Translations under genes and position numbers: made by a program
Notes under the pieces: generated by a model
The model's input: only the letters and a program-made list of their open reading frames with translations
What the model was told of the DNA's origin: nothing
The model's database searches: none
Shown here: positions 8,344 through 19,600 of the stretch, piece by piece
Position numbering within the stretch: the stretch's first letter is position 1
How the letters are laid out: each line of letters opens with the position of its first letter
From: Crocinitomicaceae bacterium
Lineage (GTDB): Bacteria > Bacteroidota > Bacteroidia > Flavobacteriales_D > Crocinitomicaceae
Length of the DNA stretch: 64,000 bases
NCBI GenBank assembly: GCA_016719925.1
Contig: JADJYC010000003.1
Coordinates: 124,001 to 188,000, forward strand
Direction: 5' to 3'

Positions 8344-11300
8344 GAAACATCATCCGCTATTTTATAAAGTATCCGATTTACGCCAACGCGTTCATCTTTG
8401 TTATTTCACTTTTTGGAATTTATTCCATGTTCAGCATGAATAAATCATTTTTTCCTGAGCTGGACCCAAGAAGAATTATTGTCAGCGTCATGTATCCGGG
8501 GGCTTCACCTGAAGAAATGGAAGAAGGCGTTACCATTAAAATTGAACAGGCACTCAGAGGAATAAACGGAATTGAACAAATCAACTCCACATCTTCAGAA
8601 AATTTTGCAACTATTTCAGTACAGGCATATGAAAATGCCGATATGGATGAAGTATATAAAGACGTTGAGAACGGCGTTAACAGCATCAACTCGTTTCCTC
8701 AGGGTGCTGAAAAACCCATTGTACGAAGATTAAAAGCAAACCCACTGTCAGAGATGGTAACCACACTTTCACTGAGTGGTGACTGTGATCTGATGACTTT
8801 AAAAAATGAAGCTGATCAGATTGAAAATGATCTTTTTAACTCCGGTTTGATTTCTACTATCGAAATGCGTGGTTTCCCTGAGCTGGAACTGGTTGTTTCA
8901 GTGAAAGAAGAAGACATGCTCAAGTACGGAATTCTCATTGATGAAATTTCAATGGCTATTCAGAAAAACAATCAGGATCTTACAGGTGGTATTTTAAGAA
9001 ATGACAGAGAAGGATTAATTGTCCGTTCACGAAAAAGAACTACTGACCCAAATGAAATTAAAAACATCATTTTAAGAACACTGCCTAACGGGCAGCAGAT
9101 AAAAATTGATGATGTGGCAGATGTGTCACTAGGCTTTTCAGAAACATCAGCCGAAGTATATTACATGGGTAAAAGATCCATCACCATTGAAGTGAAAAAA
9201 ACACCGGATCAGGATTTGGGTGGTATAACCCAATTTGTCAGAACTATACAAAAAATACAACAGTGAAATTCATCCGGCTAAACTGGATATTCAATATGAA
9301 GCTGAAGTTAATCTGCAGGACCGTATTGATTTGCTTACATCAAACGGAATGATGGGGCTTGCACTTGTACTCCTGATGCTGGGTTTATTTTTGAGTACAC
9401 GGGTTTCAATCTGGGTGGCTTTTGGAATTCCGTTTGCCTTTTTAGGCATGTTCATTATTGCAGTAATGATAGGCCTAACCATTAACATGATCACTCTTTT
9501 GGAATGATTCTGGTGGTAGGAATTTTAGTAGATGATGGTATTGTGATTGCTGAAAATATTGTGGTTCATTTTGAGCGTGGCAAATCTCCGCACATGGCTG
9601 CACTGGATGGAACAATGGAAGTATTACCAAGTATTATCAGTTCTGTACTTACCACCATTGCGGCATTTTGTATGCTCTCTATGTAGACAAAATGGAAATG
9701 ATGTGGGAGATGCCGGTTGTGGTAATTCTTGCGCTTGGATTTTCTGTTATTGAAGCTTTTGTCACATTGCCGGTACACATGGCAAGTTCAAAAGTACTCT
9801 CAAAACCTGTTCCCGGATCAAAAAGACATAAATACAGATCTTTCCTGAACAAAATTGTAGATTTTGTACGTGACAATTTATTCTATGATATCCAGCAATT
9901 CATTGTAAAAAGATACCGGTCTTATGTTTTACTTCCGTTATTTTTTACTCTGTTCATCATCATTTTCAGCGTTAATAAAAGTATAACATACACTTTCTTT
10001 CCTGAAATCAAACCTGAAATAATTAATGTGGAAGTAGCTTTTGTTCCTGGTACATCAAAAGAAATTACAACAGCCTGGCTGCGTGAAGCTGAAAAAGCAA
10101 TTCTGGAATCCAATCAGGAAATTATTGATGAAACCGGTGACACGCTGATGACCAGATATTCCATGTCTGTTGGTATGTCGCAAAATTTAGGCGAAGCGGG
10201 TTTTCACACCGGCATGTTTTCACTCACAATAGAAGGTGAAGGAAAAACCACTCCGGTAGATACGCTGCAGCAACGCATCATGGAAAAAATAAATCAGTTT
10301 GAATCAACCAAACTTTCAGAGTCCATTTATGTGGGCGGGATGCAAATGCAATTCGGAAAACCAATCGAATATTCGCTCACAGGTAATAATGATGAAGAAG
10401 TGCGAAATGCAAAAAATCTTTTCAAAGAATTACTCGCAGCCGTTCCAATGGTAAATAACCTAAAAGACAATGAGCCGCTTGGAAGAAAAGAACTGGATCT
10501 GGAAATGAAACCAGAAGCAGATTTTTATGGTTTAGGAGTTTTTGAAGTCACCAAACAAATTCGTCAGGGCGTTTTTGGACAGGAAGTACAGCGTGTCATT
10601 ATAGGAACAGATGAAGTAAAAATTTGGGTGCGTTATGATAAAGAAGGAAGACAAGATCAGTCTGACCTGAAAAATATGCGCATTAAATCTTTGGATGGAA
10701 AACAGATTCTTTTAAGTGACCTTGCTGATTACGACGTAATGCGCGGACCAATCAGTTTGAAACGCCGTGACGGAAGAAGAGAAATAGTAGTAGATGCCGG
10801 CGTGGACGACCCTACCAAGGTTGGAACAGTGAATACAACAATTGTAAATGAAATTATTCCAAAAGTAAAAGCACAATATCCAAACGTTGAAATAATTCAG
10901 CGCGGACAAGGTGAAAGAAGTTCAAAAGCACTTGCATCCATGCAGCTCAATCTGCTTATACTTTTTGTAATCATGATTCTGATTATCGCTCTTTCATTCC
11001 GTTCAGTTTATCAGGCGTTATTGATCATGCTGGTGATACCTGCCGGTGTTGCAGGTGGAATTCTCGGTCACAGTCTCATTGGAATTCCGGTTTCAATTCT
11101 GAGTGCATTTGGTATGATTGCATTAATTGGAATTCTGGTGAATGATGCCATTGTATTTCTAGATCAGTATAACAGAAATATTCTGGACGGATTAACCGTA
11201 GAAGAAGCAGTAAGTGAAGCTGCAAAATCACGTTTCAGACCAATCATGCTGACATCTGTAACCACTGTTGCAGGTATGATGCCATTGATTATGGAAACCA

Positions 11301-11800
11301 GTTTTCAGGCTCAGTTTCTGATTCCGATGGCTGCTTCTATTTCATTCGGTATTTTGTTTGGTACTATTTTTATCCTGTTATTTTTTCCAACAATCATTCT
11401 CGCCAGTGTGGATTTCAGACGCGCATGGAATCACATTTTCAACGGACGTTCTGAAGAAACTGAATTAACTGAAAACGGAGAGGAAATGTCTGAGTTAAAA
11501 CCACAAGGTTCAGCTTTTGGTTTTTATGCAAGAGTTATGCTGAAGTTAACGGCCAGTCTCTACATGTATATTATTCCGGTTGCAACATTAATTATGTACA
11601 TGACAAAAGGAGACAGCACGATAAAAAATATTGTGTTCTGGATTCTTGCAGCAGCATGTTTGGCAGTGTATATCATATTCCCGGTAAAACTCTTTAACAA
11701 AATTCTTACTTCACTTTGGAAAAAAGAAAATGTCAGACCGGGAGTTTCCATTGAGCCGGCAATTGTCAATCATAAAAAAGAAGAAGAACGAACCATCTGA
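8340..11800 (+). CDS. RND efflux transporter, AcrB/HAE1 type (three frameshifts)
   Basis: Inner-membrane pump of the AcrB/AcrD/AcrF superfamily, about 1150 aa, driven by proton flow. Visible hallmarks are the N-terminal helix with KYPIYANAFIFVISLFGIYSMF, the porter-domain segment VMYPGASPEEMEEGV, the TM4 motif VGILVDDGIVIAENIVVHFERG and its C-terminal twin LIGILVNDAIVFLDQYN, plus RFRPIMLTSVTTVAGMMPL. The frame breaks near 9240, near 9500 (a missing T in CTTTTGGAATG, restoring LFGMILVVGILVDD) and near 9668-9685 (T run). These look like homopolymer errors. A C-terminal extension of about 120 residues carries two to three extra hydrophobic segments and is not typical of AcrB. It is the middle gene of the adaptor-pump-channel operon. 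Confidence 0.88.
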
Positions 11801-11803
11801 TCT

Positions 11804-13147
11804 ATGAAAAAAATTCTTTTGATATCATTTCTGTTTGTTTCGTTTTTGTCCGTTTCACAAACAGACCTTTCTTTATCTGAGGCTATAGAAAAAGCGCTTG
11901 CCAATAATTTCCAGATCAAACTGATCAAAACAAATCTGGAAGTTTCAGAGACCCAAAATACCTGGGGAATGGCAGGTGCAGTGCCAACAGTGAACCTGAA
12001 TATTAATAACTCAAACAGTTTAAATGATAATACAAATAACCCCGCAACGTTTTTTCCCGGGGTAGTTTTATCTGATAATGTAAGTACACAACTGGATATG
12101 ACGTGGACTATTTTTTCTGGTTTTGGAATCCGCATCAACAAAGAACGTTTTGATCAGCTGGAAGAACAAACCAAAGGAAATGCTATTATCACTATTGAGC
12201 AAACCATTTATGATATCATCATTGCATATTACACCGCGGTAACACAAGAACGTAAACTTGAAATTCTGGAAGAAATGCTTGCCTTTTCAAAATCAAAATA
12301 TGACTATTTTAAAATGAAAAGTGAAATGGGGTTGCAACCTTCCATTGAAGTACTGGAATTCAGAAATCAGGTTTTGACAGATTCGAGCAATTATCTGTTG
12401 CAGCAATTATCATTGAGCAATGCAAAAAGAAATTTGAATCTGGAAATGGGAGAAACGTATGATGCAAACTATAATCTCACAGACAAAATTGAGTTTGATG
12501 TGCCAAAAGCAACCTGGCAGGAACTGTACGAATACATGATTGCAAACAATCAAAACATTAAAAACCAATACATCAACATGGAATTGCAGCGCCTGAATAC
12601 TGAACAGAAACAGGCAGCGTATTATCCGGTTGTTAATCTGAACATGGGATTAACGCCTTCTTTCGGTAGAATTTCTGTATTTAATGATTCTATTATTGGA
12701 TTCAACACCAGTTCACTGAATTACTACGCAAATATTTCTGTCAGATATACTTTATTTAACGGTTATGCCAGACAAAGAAATGTAGAGATTGCAAAACTGC
12801 AGGAAGAAATAGCGGGCATGCAAAAGGATGATCTGCTGTTAACTCTCACTCATAATCTGAGAACCATTTTTGAATTGTATCAGACACAATCAAAAGTTGA
12901 AGACATGGCGCTGGAGCGTGTAAAAAACGGTAAAATTTTCTGGGAGATGGCTGTAGAAGAATACAATATGGGAGGCAATATGCGTCTGTTTGAACTCAAT
13001 GATGTGAAAGTGAGATATGAGTCTGCAGTACTTTCTTATTATGACCGGCTGCTGGATTTGCTTAGAACACATTATGATCTGATGCGTATCACCGGAACAA
13101 TTACACAGGAATACAAAATTTCAGAATCAATTGAAGGACAGGATTAA
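11804..13147 (+). CDS. TolC family outer membrane efflux protein
   Basis: Outer-membrane channel subunit of the preceding RND pump. A signal peptide (MKKILLISFLFVSFLSVSQ) is followed by two OEP-type repeats: LSLSEAIEKALANNFQIKLIKTN and, about 200 residues on, a second half with the barrel strand SVRYTLFNGYARQRNVEIAKL. Long amphipathic helices lie between. Length 447 aa is normal for TolC homologues. It starts 3 bp after the pump stop, completing the operon, and its end overlaps the convergent FkbM gene by 4 bp. Confidence 0.9.
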   Translation: MKKILLISFLFVSFLSVSQTDLSLSEAIEKALANNFQIKLIKTNLEVSETQNTWGMAGAVPTVNLNINNSNSLNDNTNNPATFFPGVVLSDNVSTQLDMTWTIFSGFGIRINKERFDQLEEQTKGNAIITIEQTIYDIIIAYYTAVTQERKLEILEEMLAFSKSKYDYFKMKSEMGLQPSIEVLEFRNQVLTDSSNYLLQQLSLSNAKRNLNLEMGETYDANYNLTDKIEFDVPKATWQELYEYMIANNQNIKNQYINMELQRLNTEQKQAAYYPVVNLNMGLTPSFGRISVFNDSIIGFNTSSLNYYANISVRYTLFNGYARQRNVEIAKLQEEIAGMQKDDLLLTLTHNLRTIFELYQTQSKVEDMALERVKNGKIFWEMAVEEYNMGGNMRLFELNDVKVRYESAVLSYYDRLLDLLRTHYDLMRITGTITQEYKISESIEGQD

Positions 13148-13869
13148 TTTACCTTAAAAATAAAATTCTGTTTCTGATGTACTGACGGATTATACTCCAC
13201 CAGTTTTTCATTTACTGAAACATATATTTTATAATTAATCTCCTCTAAAAGTTTGAAACAATTGTCACGGTTCTCATTGGCCCAAAGCTCCATATAAATT
13301 ACCGGTTTATCACGCAGCAATACTCGTGTTGCGCCCTTTAAGGCGAAATATTCAAAATTTTCAATATCCATTTTTACTGCTGCGATTCTGCGCTGACCAA
13401 CAATGTGATCAATGGTATCACATGAAACGGTCACAATTTCACCCGAATTCCATTCTTTGATTGAATCGTGAACAACGTGTGCAAGTCCCTGCATTTTAAC
13501 TTTATGATCAACCGGCAGCACCATCTCCACATCTTTTTTCGACTCGCCGACAGCTAACGGAATCAGCTCTGCATTTTCAAGTTTATATGTTTCAATAATT
13601 TTTTTCAGAACAATAATGTTGGATGGCATGGGTTCAACTGCCAAAACCGTTCTTTCAGGAAATGCCTTGGAAAGATGATAGGTCATGATACCAATGTTTG
13701 CACCAATGTCCAATATATCGCCCTCTTTATTAATTTCATTCAGGAAAACAAAAAAATCTTTTTCCTTTTTATCCGTTTTAAGTGTACGGATTTTGTATTT
13801 CGCAAACTGAAATAAATAGTTGCGGTAACCCAGAATTTTTTGCAATATTAATTTGATCCGATTCTTCAC
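13144..13869 (-). CDS. FkbM family methyltransferase
   Basis: A SAM-dependent methyltransferase of the FkbM family, usually acting on polysaccharide or secondary-metabolite hydroxyl groups. The SAM site is GDILDIGANIGIMTYHLSKAFP, followed by VLAVEPMPSNIIVLKKII; the later segments VSCDTIDHIV and VKMDIENFEYFALKGA are the family's other conserved blocks. Length 241 aa. The start is GTG (MKNRIKLILQK), only 5 bp from a -7 element, so the mRNA is probably leaderless. It is divergent from a family 4 glycosyltransferase, which suggests a shared role in surface glycan synthesis, though the acceptor is unknown. Confidence 0.85.
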   Translation of the reverse strand: MKNRIKLILQKILGYRNYLFQFAKYKIRTLKTDKKEKDFFVFLNEINKEGDILDIGANIGIMTYHLSKAFPERTVLAVEPMPSNIIVLKKIIETYKLENAELIPLAVGESKKDVEMVLPVDHKVKMQGLAHVVHDSIKEWNSGEIVTVSCDTIDHIVGQRRIAAVKMDIENFEYFALKGATRVLLRDKPVIYMELWANENRDNCFKLLEEINYKIYVSVNEKLVEYNPSVHQKQNFIFKVN

Positions 13870-13874
13870 CTTTG

Positions 13875-13882
13875 CAAAAGTA
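13875..13882 (-). promoter_or_regulatory. -7 element for the FkbM methyltransferase
   Basis: TACTTTTG on the minus strand fits TAnnTTTG exactly. Its distance to the GTG at 13869 places the transcript start essentially at the initiation codon. Confidence 0.55.
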
Positions 13883-13894
13883 GCAAGAATCCTT

Positions 13895-13902
13895 TACTTT
13901 CG
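13895..13902 (+). promoter_or_regulatory. -7-like element for the GT4 glycosyltransferase
   Basis: TACTTTCG differs from TAnnTTTG by one base and ends 5 bp before ATG 13908. It lies 12 bp from the oppositely oriented element of the FkbM gene, so the two promoters interleave. Confidence 0.4.
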
Positions 13903-13907
13903 TACTT

Positions 13908-15034
13908 ATGAGAATAGCTGTCAATGCCCGGTTTCTGCTCAAACACAAAATGGAAGGTTTTGGATGGTATTCTTATGAAACCCTCAAACGCATTACACAG
14001 AATCACCCTGAGCATCAGTTCATTTTCTTTTTTGACAGACCGTTTGATCCTAAATTTATTTTTGCAGATAATATAGAACCAGTGATTTTGAGACCACCTG
14101 CAAGACATCCGGTTTTGTTTAAAATATGGTTCAATATCTCAGTAACCAGAGCTTTGAAAAAATATAAAGCAGATTTATTTTTCTCACCGGACGGTTATCT
14201 TTCATTAAAAACTGATGTACCTCAAATTGGAGTGATTCATGATTTAAATTTTGAACATTACCCTGAAGATTTACCCGTGTGGCCAAGAAAATATCTGAAA
14301 AAAAACTTTCCGCTTTTTGCAAAAAAGGCCGTACACATTTTAACGGTTTCTGAATTTTCAAAACAGGATATTGTCAGAAGATACGGAATCAATCCGCAGA
14401 AAATAACAGCAGCTTACAATGGTGCCAGTCATCACTTCAAGCCTTTGAATCCAGAAGAACAGCAAGCTATCCGTAAAGAATTTACTGATGGGTTTCCATT
14501 TATTGTTTTTGTCGGAGCATTGCATCCAAGAAAAAATGTTGTACGCTTATTACAGGCGTATGATCAATTTAAATCAGGAACAAAATCTGAAACCCGGCTT
14601 TTGATCGTTGGTGAAAATCTCTGGCGGTCAAAAAAATTCAGATTCCGGAATTAAAACATAAAAATGATGTTGTTTTTACAGGACATCAGCCCATCGAAAA
14701 ACTTGCAAAAATTGTCAGCGCGGCAAAATTCATGGCTTTTGTTTCTTATTTTGAAGGATTCGGAATTCCGATTGCAGAAGCCATGCAGGCCGGTTGTCCG
14801 GTTCTTTGCGGTGATAAAACTTCATTACCCGAAGTTGGGGGTGATGCAGCCCTTTATTGTGATCCGTTTGATATAAATTCTATTGCTGAAGGTCTAAATG
14901 AACTGGATTCAAATGAAATTTTGAGATCTGATTTAATTAAAAAAGGGCTTGAGCGTTCCAAACTTTTTTCCTGGAATTTTACTGCTGAAAAAATCTGGAC
15001 CCAAATTGAACGCATATTGACTGATAAAAGTTAA
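13908..15034 (+). CDS. Glycosyltransferase family 4 (one frameshift)
   Basis: A retaining GT-B glycosyltransferase of the GT4 family, expected to build surface or exopolysaccharide. The N-terminal domain starts MRIAVNARFLLKHKMEGFGWYS; the middle contains HILTVSEFSKQDIVRRYG and FVGALHPRKNVVRLLQAY. The C-terminal donor-binding region has the E-x7-E motif in EGFGIPIAEAMQAGCPVLCG and then PEVGGDAALYCDP. The frame breaks near 14633 in an A run (TCAAAAAAATTC has 7 A, 8 needed), after which it reads IQIPELKHKNDVVFTGH. About 375 aa when repaired. The donor sugar cannot be predicted. Confidence 0.87.
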
Positions 15035-15059
15035 TAACCTGTTTATCTGATTTTTATCT

Positions 15060-15067
15060 TACATTTG
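15060..15067 (+). promoter_or_regulatory. -7 promoter element
   Basis: TACATTTG, an exact TAnnTTTG match, 22 bp before ATG 15090 of the lipoprotein gene. Confidence 0.5.
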
Positions 15068-15089
15068 ATCTGGTCCATAAATCAATCTC

Positions 15090-15947
15090 ATGGTTAAAAA
15101 ATCTGTAGTGCAGCTTTTGTTTGGACTAATAGCTTTAATACTGATGGCCTGTACCTGCAATCAGCAACACATTTACTATTCACCGGTAACACAAAATGTT
15201 CCGATGATAAGTGAAAAAGGAGAATTTAATCTGGAGGGAGGATATCATGTCGCTGGCATCGATCTAAATGAAAGTGAAAATGATTATTTCTGTAATGAAA
15301 AAAATACCAGAGGTGGTTATTTTACGGGCGCTTATTCTCCCAAAAATAGTTTGGGACTTACATTAAATTTATTTTATGTTGGGTTAAGCGACAGTGGAAA
15401 CGGTGAATATGGTACCGCTGAAGGAACAGGCAAAGCTATAATAATCGAACCGGGGGCGGGTTACTATAAAACGCTGGGGAGTTTTTATAATTGGGGAGAT
15501 TCAAAACCACTATTTAATAAAATAATTTTTGAAGCATATGGTGGATTAGGATTCTGTCAGCAAAAACATACTTATTTTGGAGATATTAAAGCAAATTCAT
15601 CTCAGACCGCCTTCTCAAGCTATATTCAACCGGCTTTTGGAATTAAGTTAAATTGGTTAACATTGGCTCTTTCTCTTAAATTAAATGGTTTCTATTTTAC
15701 TGATGTCAACCATACGGATGTATCAAACTATACTGGTGTTTATCAAACTTATGTTGACAATGAGCTGGAAACGTTAACTGCCATTAACAACCAACCATTT
15801 AATTGTTTTGCAGAACCAGCAATTACATTAAAAATCGGGTGGAAAAAATTCAAACTTTCTTTGCAATATTGTGCTTCTGCACAACTCTCAGGTGGTTTGC
15901 GATATTCTTCTTCAGAACAAGAAAGAGTCACAATTGAGTTAGCATGA
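15090..15947 (+). CDS. Predicted lipoprotein or outer-membrane protein of unknown function
   Basis: A 285-aa protein with a lipoprotein-type signal (LFGLIALILMACTC, lipobox LMAC). The mature region reads like a small outer-membrane barrel: alternating hydrophobic and polar residues, many Gly and Tyr, with segments such as SLGLTLNLFYVGL, FEAYGGLGFC and LKIGWKKFKLSLQYCAS. A lipidated N-terminus combined with barrel strands is seen in other Bacteroidota proteins of unknown role. It has its own -7 element. It is convergent with arr, and the 125 bp between them hold no obvious terminator. I do not recognise a family. Confidence 0.65.
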   Translation: MVKKSVVQLLFGLIALILMACTCNQQHIYYSPVTQNVPMISEKGEFNLEGGYHVAGIDLNESENDYFCNEKNTRGGYFTGAYSPKNSLGLTLNLFYVGLSDSGNGEYGTAEGTGKAIIIEPGAGYYKTLGSFYNWGDSKPLFNKIIFEAYGGLGFCQQKHTYFGDIKANSSQTAFSSYIQPAFGIKLNWLTLALSLKLNGFYFTDVNHTDVSNYTGVYQTYVDNELETLTAINNQPFNCFAEPAITLKIGWKKFKLSLQYCASAQLSGGLRYSSSEQERVTIELA

Positions 15948-16071
15948 ATTTTAAACCGGATGACATAAAAAAATAACTTGGGTAAAAAATTAAGTGTTTA
16001 AGTCAGTTGATTAATAGTTGAAGAATAAATTCAGCTTAAATATAAATTTTAATTCGTCGGGGTTAAGAAAA

Positions 16072-16518
16072 TTATTCATTCAGCGAATTAATTCCCCGCT
16101 CCCTGAGTTTTTCCAAAGCAGCTTTCATGGCTTTGACCTGTTCTTCAGGATGTGACTGCCAAACACTAACTTCACCAACAACAACAAATGGAAATTCAGA
16201 TCGAAACGATTTAGTCGGATTCCCCGGAAATTTTTTATCCGTCAGATCAGGATCATCTTCTATTGCTCCGGTTGGTTCTACCAGATAAATTCTTTCACGT
16301 CCCTCCCCGGCAGCAAGCTCTGCACCCCAAATTGCAGCATCAATCGTAGAAGTCAGAAAAATATATCTGGCATTTTTTTTCTGACCAAAATTTGAATTAT
16401 ACCCCGGTTTAATAGAGTCACCCGTTTTGAGATCAGCTTTTGTTCCATGAAAATAAGTTTGAGCAAATGGTTTTGCTCCTGAAAAGTCACTTTGTTTTTT
16501 CTCTGAATTGTTTTCCAT
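16072..16518 (-). CDS. arr: NAD(+)--rifampin ADP-ribosyltransferase (Arr)
   Basis: Arr enzymes transfer ADP-ribose from NAD+ to rifamycins and inactivate them. This 148-aa protein matches the family across its length: YFHGTKADLKTGD near residue 24, RYIFLTSTIDAAIWGAELA, RIYLVEPTGAIEDDPDLTD and KKFPGNPTKSFRSEFPF, then WQSHPEEQVKAMK. H24 and the EDDP acid residues (87-89) correspond to two of the known His-Tyr-Asp catalytic residues; the Tyr position falls in the YIFLT segment and may be Phe here. The N-terminal 18 residues are a polar extension. It sits 103 bp downstream of the FG-GAP gene in the same orientation, with no mobile element nearby. Whether rifamycin is the natural substrate is unknown. 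Confidence 0.88.
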   Translation of the reverse strand: MENNSEKKQSDFSGAKPFAQTYFHGTKADLKTGDSIKPGYNSNFGQKKNARYIFLTSTIDAAIWGAELAAGEGRERIYLVEPTGAIEDDPDLTDKKFPGNPTKSFRSEFPFVVVGEVSVWQSHPEEQVKAMKAALEKLRERGINSLNE

Positions 16519-16620
16519 GAGTTCTCTTCTTTATTTAAAAATCAAACCAAATTCTTCTTAATCTCTGTAATTAAAATAAATGAAGAAATTATTTCCTGTT
16601 GAACTCTCATACAAGTATTC

Positions 16621-19600
16621 TTAATTTACTCCAAACAGCTGCACCCTTCCGTTATTATTTCCAACCAGAATTCCTCTTCCTTCTTTACCTAATTTTATTT
16701 CTGCCAGACATTTGGCATCACCCGGTGCAAAAAAATCTGTGTTCCAGATATAAAATTCACCTTGTGAGCTCAGATTAATAACCACACCACAACCCGCATC
16801 AGAACGGGTAGTTTCCACTTCTGTTCCATAGCGGTTTCCTACTGCAACAATTTCTTTATCTCCATCATTATAAGCATCAATAACCAAAAAATCATTGATG
16901 TAAGATAACTGTGCCTTATTCGGGAATTTTTTAAATGCAAAATTTCCTTTTCCGTCATTGAATAAAACACCGCTGTTAAATTCTGTTACCTTATAATGTA
17001 AAGCTGCATCGAGTTTTTCTTTTGAATAAATCTGTTCCAGATCTGAAGTTGCAAAAGATAAATAAGTTGGAAATTTTTCCAGTAAAAAAGGCATCTGACC
17101 AGATGAACATTCACGCCCTCTTACGGGAAGCTGATGCTGATCTTTGGTAAATGCAAGAACAATATCCAATGATCCGTTATTGTCAAAATCATTGGCATAA
17201 GCATCCAGCGGCTTTTCTTTGGAGGCTTTGAATTTATTATTCATTCCTGCATTACCCAAAAGCAAATCCTGATCACCGTCTCCGTCAATATCATTTGCTG
17301 TAATGCACGACCACCATCCGGGCATGTTCAATTTTTCAGTCCGCTGATTGAATTTTCCTCCGTCACGGATAAATATTTCGATATCCATCCATTCACCAAC
17401 AACTACCAGATCTTTATCCAGATCTCCGTCCACATCTACAAACTCGGCATCATTCACCATCCCAATATTTCTCAAACCCGGCGCAATTTTTTCTGTGATG
17501 TCAATAAAAAAACCTTTTTCATTCAGCAATAAAGCTGTTGTTCCCGGATAAGGATATTTCCCCGGTGCGGCTTTGCCACAAATAAGCAAATCCTGATCAC
17601 CGTCTTTATCAATGTCTTCACCAATTATTTTGCCGGAATTAAATGCATCTTTTGGCAGCGCATTTTTTACATATCCAAAAGCGCCCTGACCGTTTCCAAT
17701 GTATAATCTGTTGATGTAATTGCTGTCCCCATCTGAAAATTGATAACCACCTGAAGAAATAATGACATCCATAAATTCATCCTTGTTTGCTTTCAGAAAA
17801 AACAATCCGCCGTCTTCACTTCCCTGATGCATGGTAAAAGCAGGTGAAAAAATCTGACCAAATGTTCCGTCTGATTTTTGAATATACACCTGCGGAATTT
17901 TACCGGCAGATGACGTCATGATAAAATCATCCAGTCCGTCATTATTTAAATCAGAAACTGCGATCTGTGGTCCGGAATCTGACATACGGTGCGGCAACAA
18001 AGTTTCTGTTTTGAAATCATCAAAATCATTGTCTGCATAGAATGCTTTTGGTAAAAGGGAATCAGTCAGATCTGCAAATGCACCTTGTCCAATTGGGCCT
18101 CTCCACATCCATTCTTCTTCCAAATCTTTTTTTCTAAGTTTCAGAACAGAGTTTGGTGTAAATTTTTCCAGTTTGTATTCATTATTTCCCTGATATTTAT
18201 TTTTGTCGGGCATATGAACATGTAGTATTTCAGCAGTATCTCCTGCACTCCAGTAAAAGAAAATACTCTTTTCTATTGTTGATTGAAACCCCCTGACAAA
18301 ATTTGCCTGCGCAACCTGAATTCCTTTTTTAGTTTCAAGAATAAATTTAGTTCCCTGAAGTTCATTATCCGGAACTTCAGAAAGATCAATTTTCAAAAAA
18401 TTATTTCCATTGCTGGTGGTGTTTTTATAAACAGATGCCGGTGCATCTACATTGTTCAGCACAAGATCAAGATCACCGTCATTGTCCAGATCAGCATAAG
18501 CCGCACCGTTTGAATTCAAATTTTCATCCACACCCCAGTCTGCCCTTTTATCAGCAAATTTTAAATCTTTTGTGTTTCTGAAAAAGAAATTTTCAATCTG
18601 AACGGATGGAATCATTTTCAGCAATTCCATGGTAGTTATTTTACTTTTTTTCCAGTTGTTCATTAATCATAAACTGAATGTCATTGTTTTTGGTATCACG
18701 TTTATATCCGTTTGTAATAAACAAATCCAGCCAGCCATCCATATCAATATCCATAAACAACGGCGCCCAGCTCCAGTCAGTTTTTGCAATTCCGCTGAAC
18801 TGTGCAATTTCTGATAAACGCCTTTGCCGGTATTCATGTGCAGCATGTTGTGCATGTACTGATATCCCCAGCCTAATTTTACACGTGCCCAGAATTTTGC
18901 AGGCGTCATGGATGCCATATTCATTTTTGACCGCTCATGCGAATCGAAGGCCATATCAACTGAAATGTAATCAAGCAAACCATCATTATTAAAATCACCC
19001 ACATCATTTCCCATGGAATAATTAGAGGTGTGTTTGAAATAAGAAAGATTTTCATCTTTGAATGTTCCATTTTTCTGATTGACAAAAACATGATCCGGTT
19101 CATCAAAATCGTTGCATACAATGATATCCGGATACCAGTCATTGTTTATATCTGTGATTGCAAGACCGAGTCCGTAACCAAATTCAAAAATGCCCGCTTT
19201 TTTAGTTACATCAATATATTTCCCATTGACATTTTCAAGTAATACATCACTTTCTACTTCACCTTTAAGAATGTTGGTAATGTATGTTGCAAAATCCGAT
19301 TTGTGCATGAATTTTCCCGGATGCCCCATGACATACAAATCCAGATCTCCGTCCAGATCAAAATCAAGCGGAGCGGCTTGTGTATGATGACCTGCAAGAT
19401 CAAGACCATATGCAGCAGCATCTTCTTTGAATTTTCCGTTTTTCTGATTGATGTATAAAACATTGCGGAGATTTTCTGAATCTTCAAACCAACCTGAACG
19501 GCAGACATAAATATCATCCCAGCCATCACCGTTAATATCAAAAATACAGACCCCGGTACTCCAGCCATTTTTAGTTATTCCAGCTTTTTCTGTGACATCT

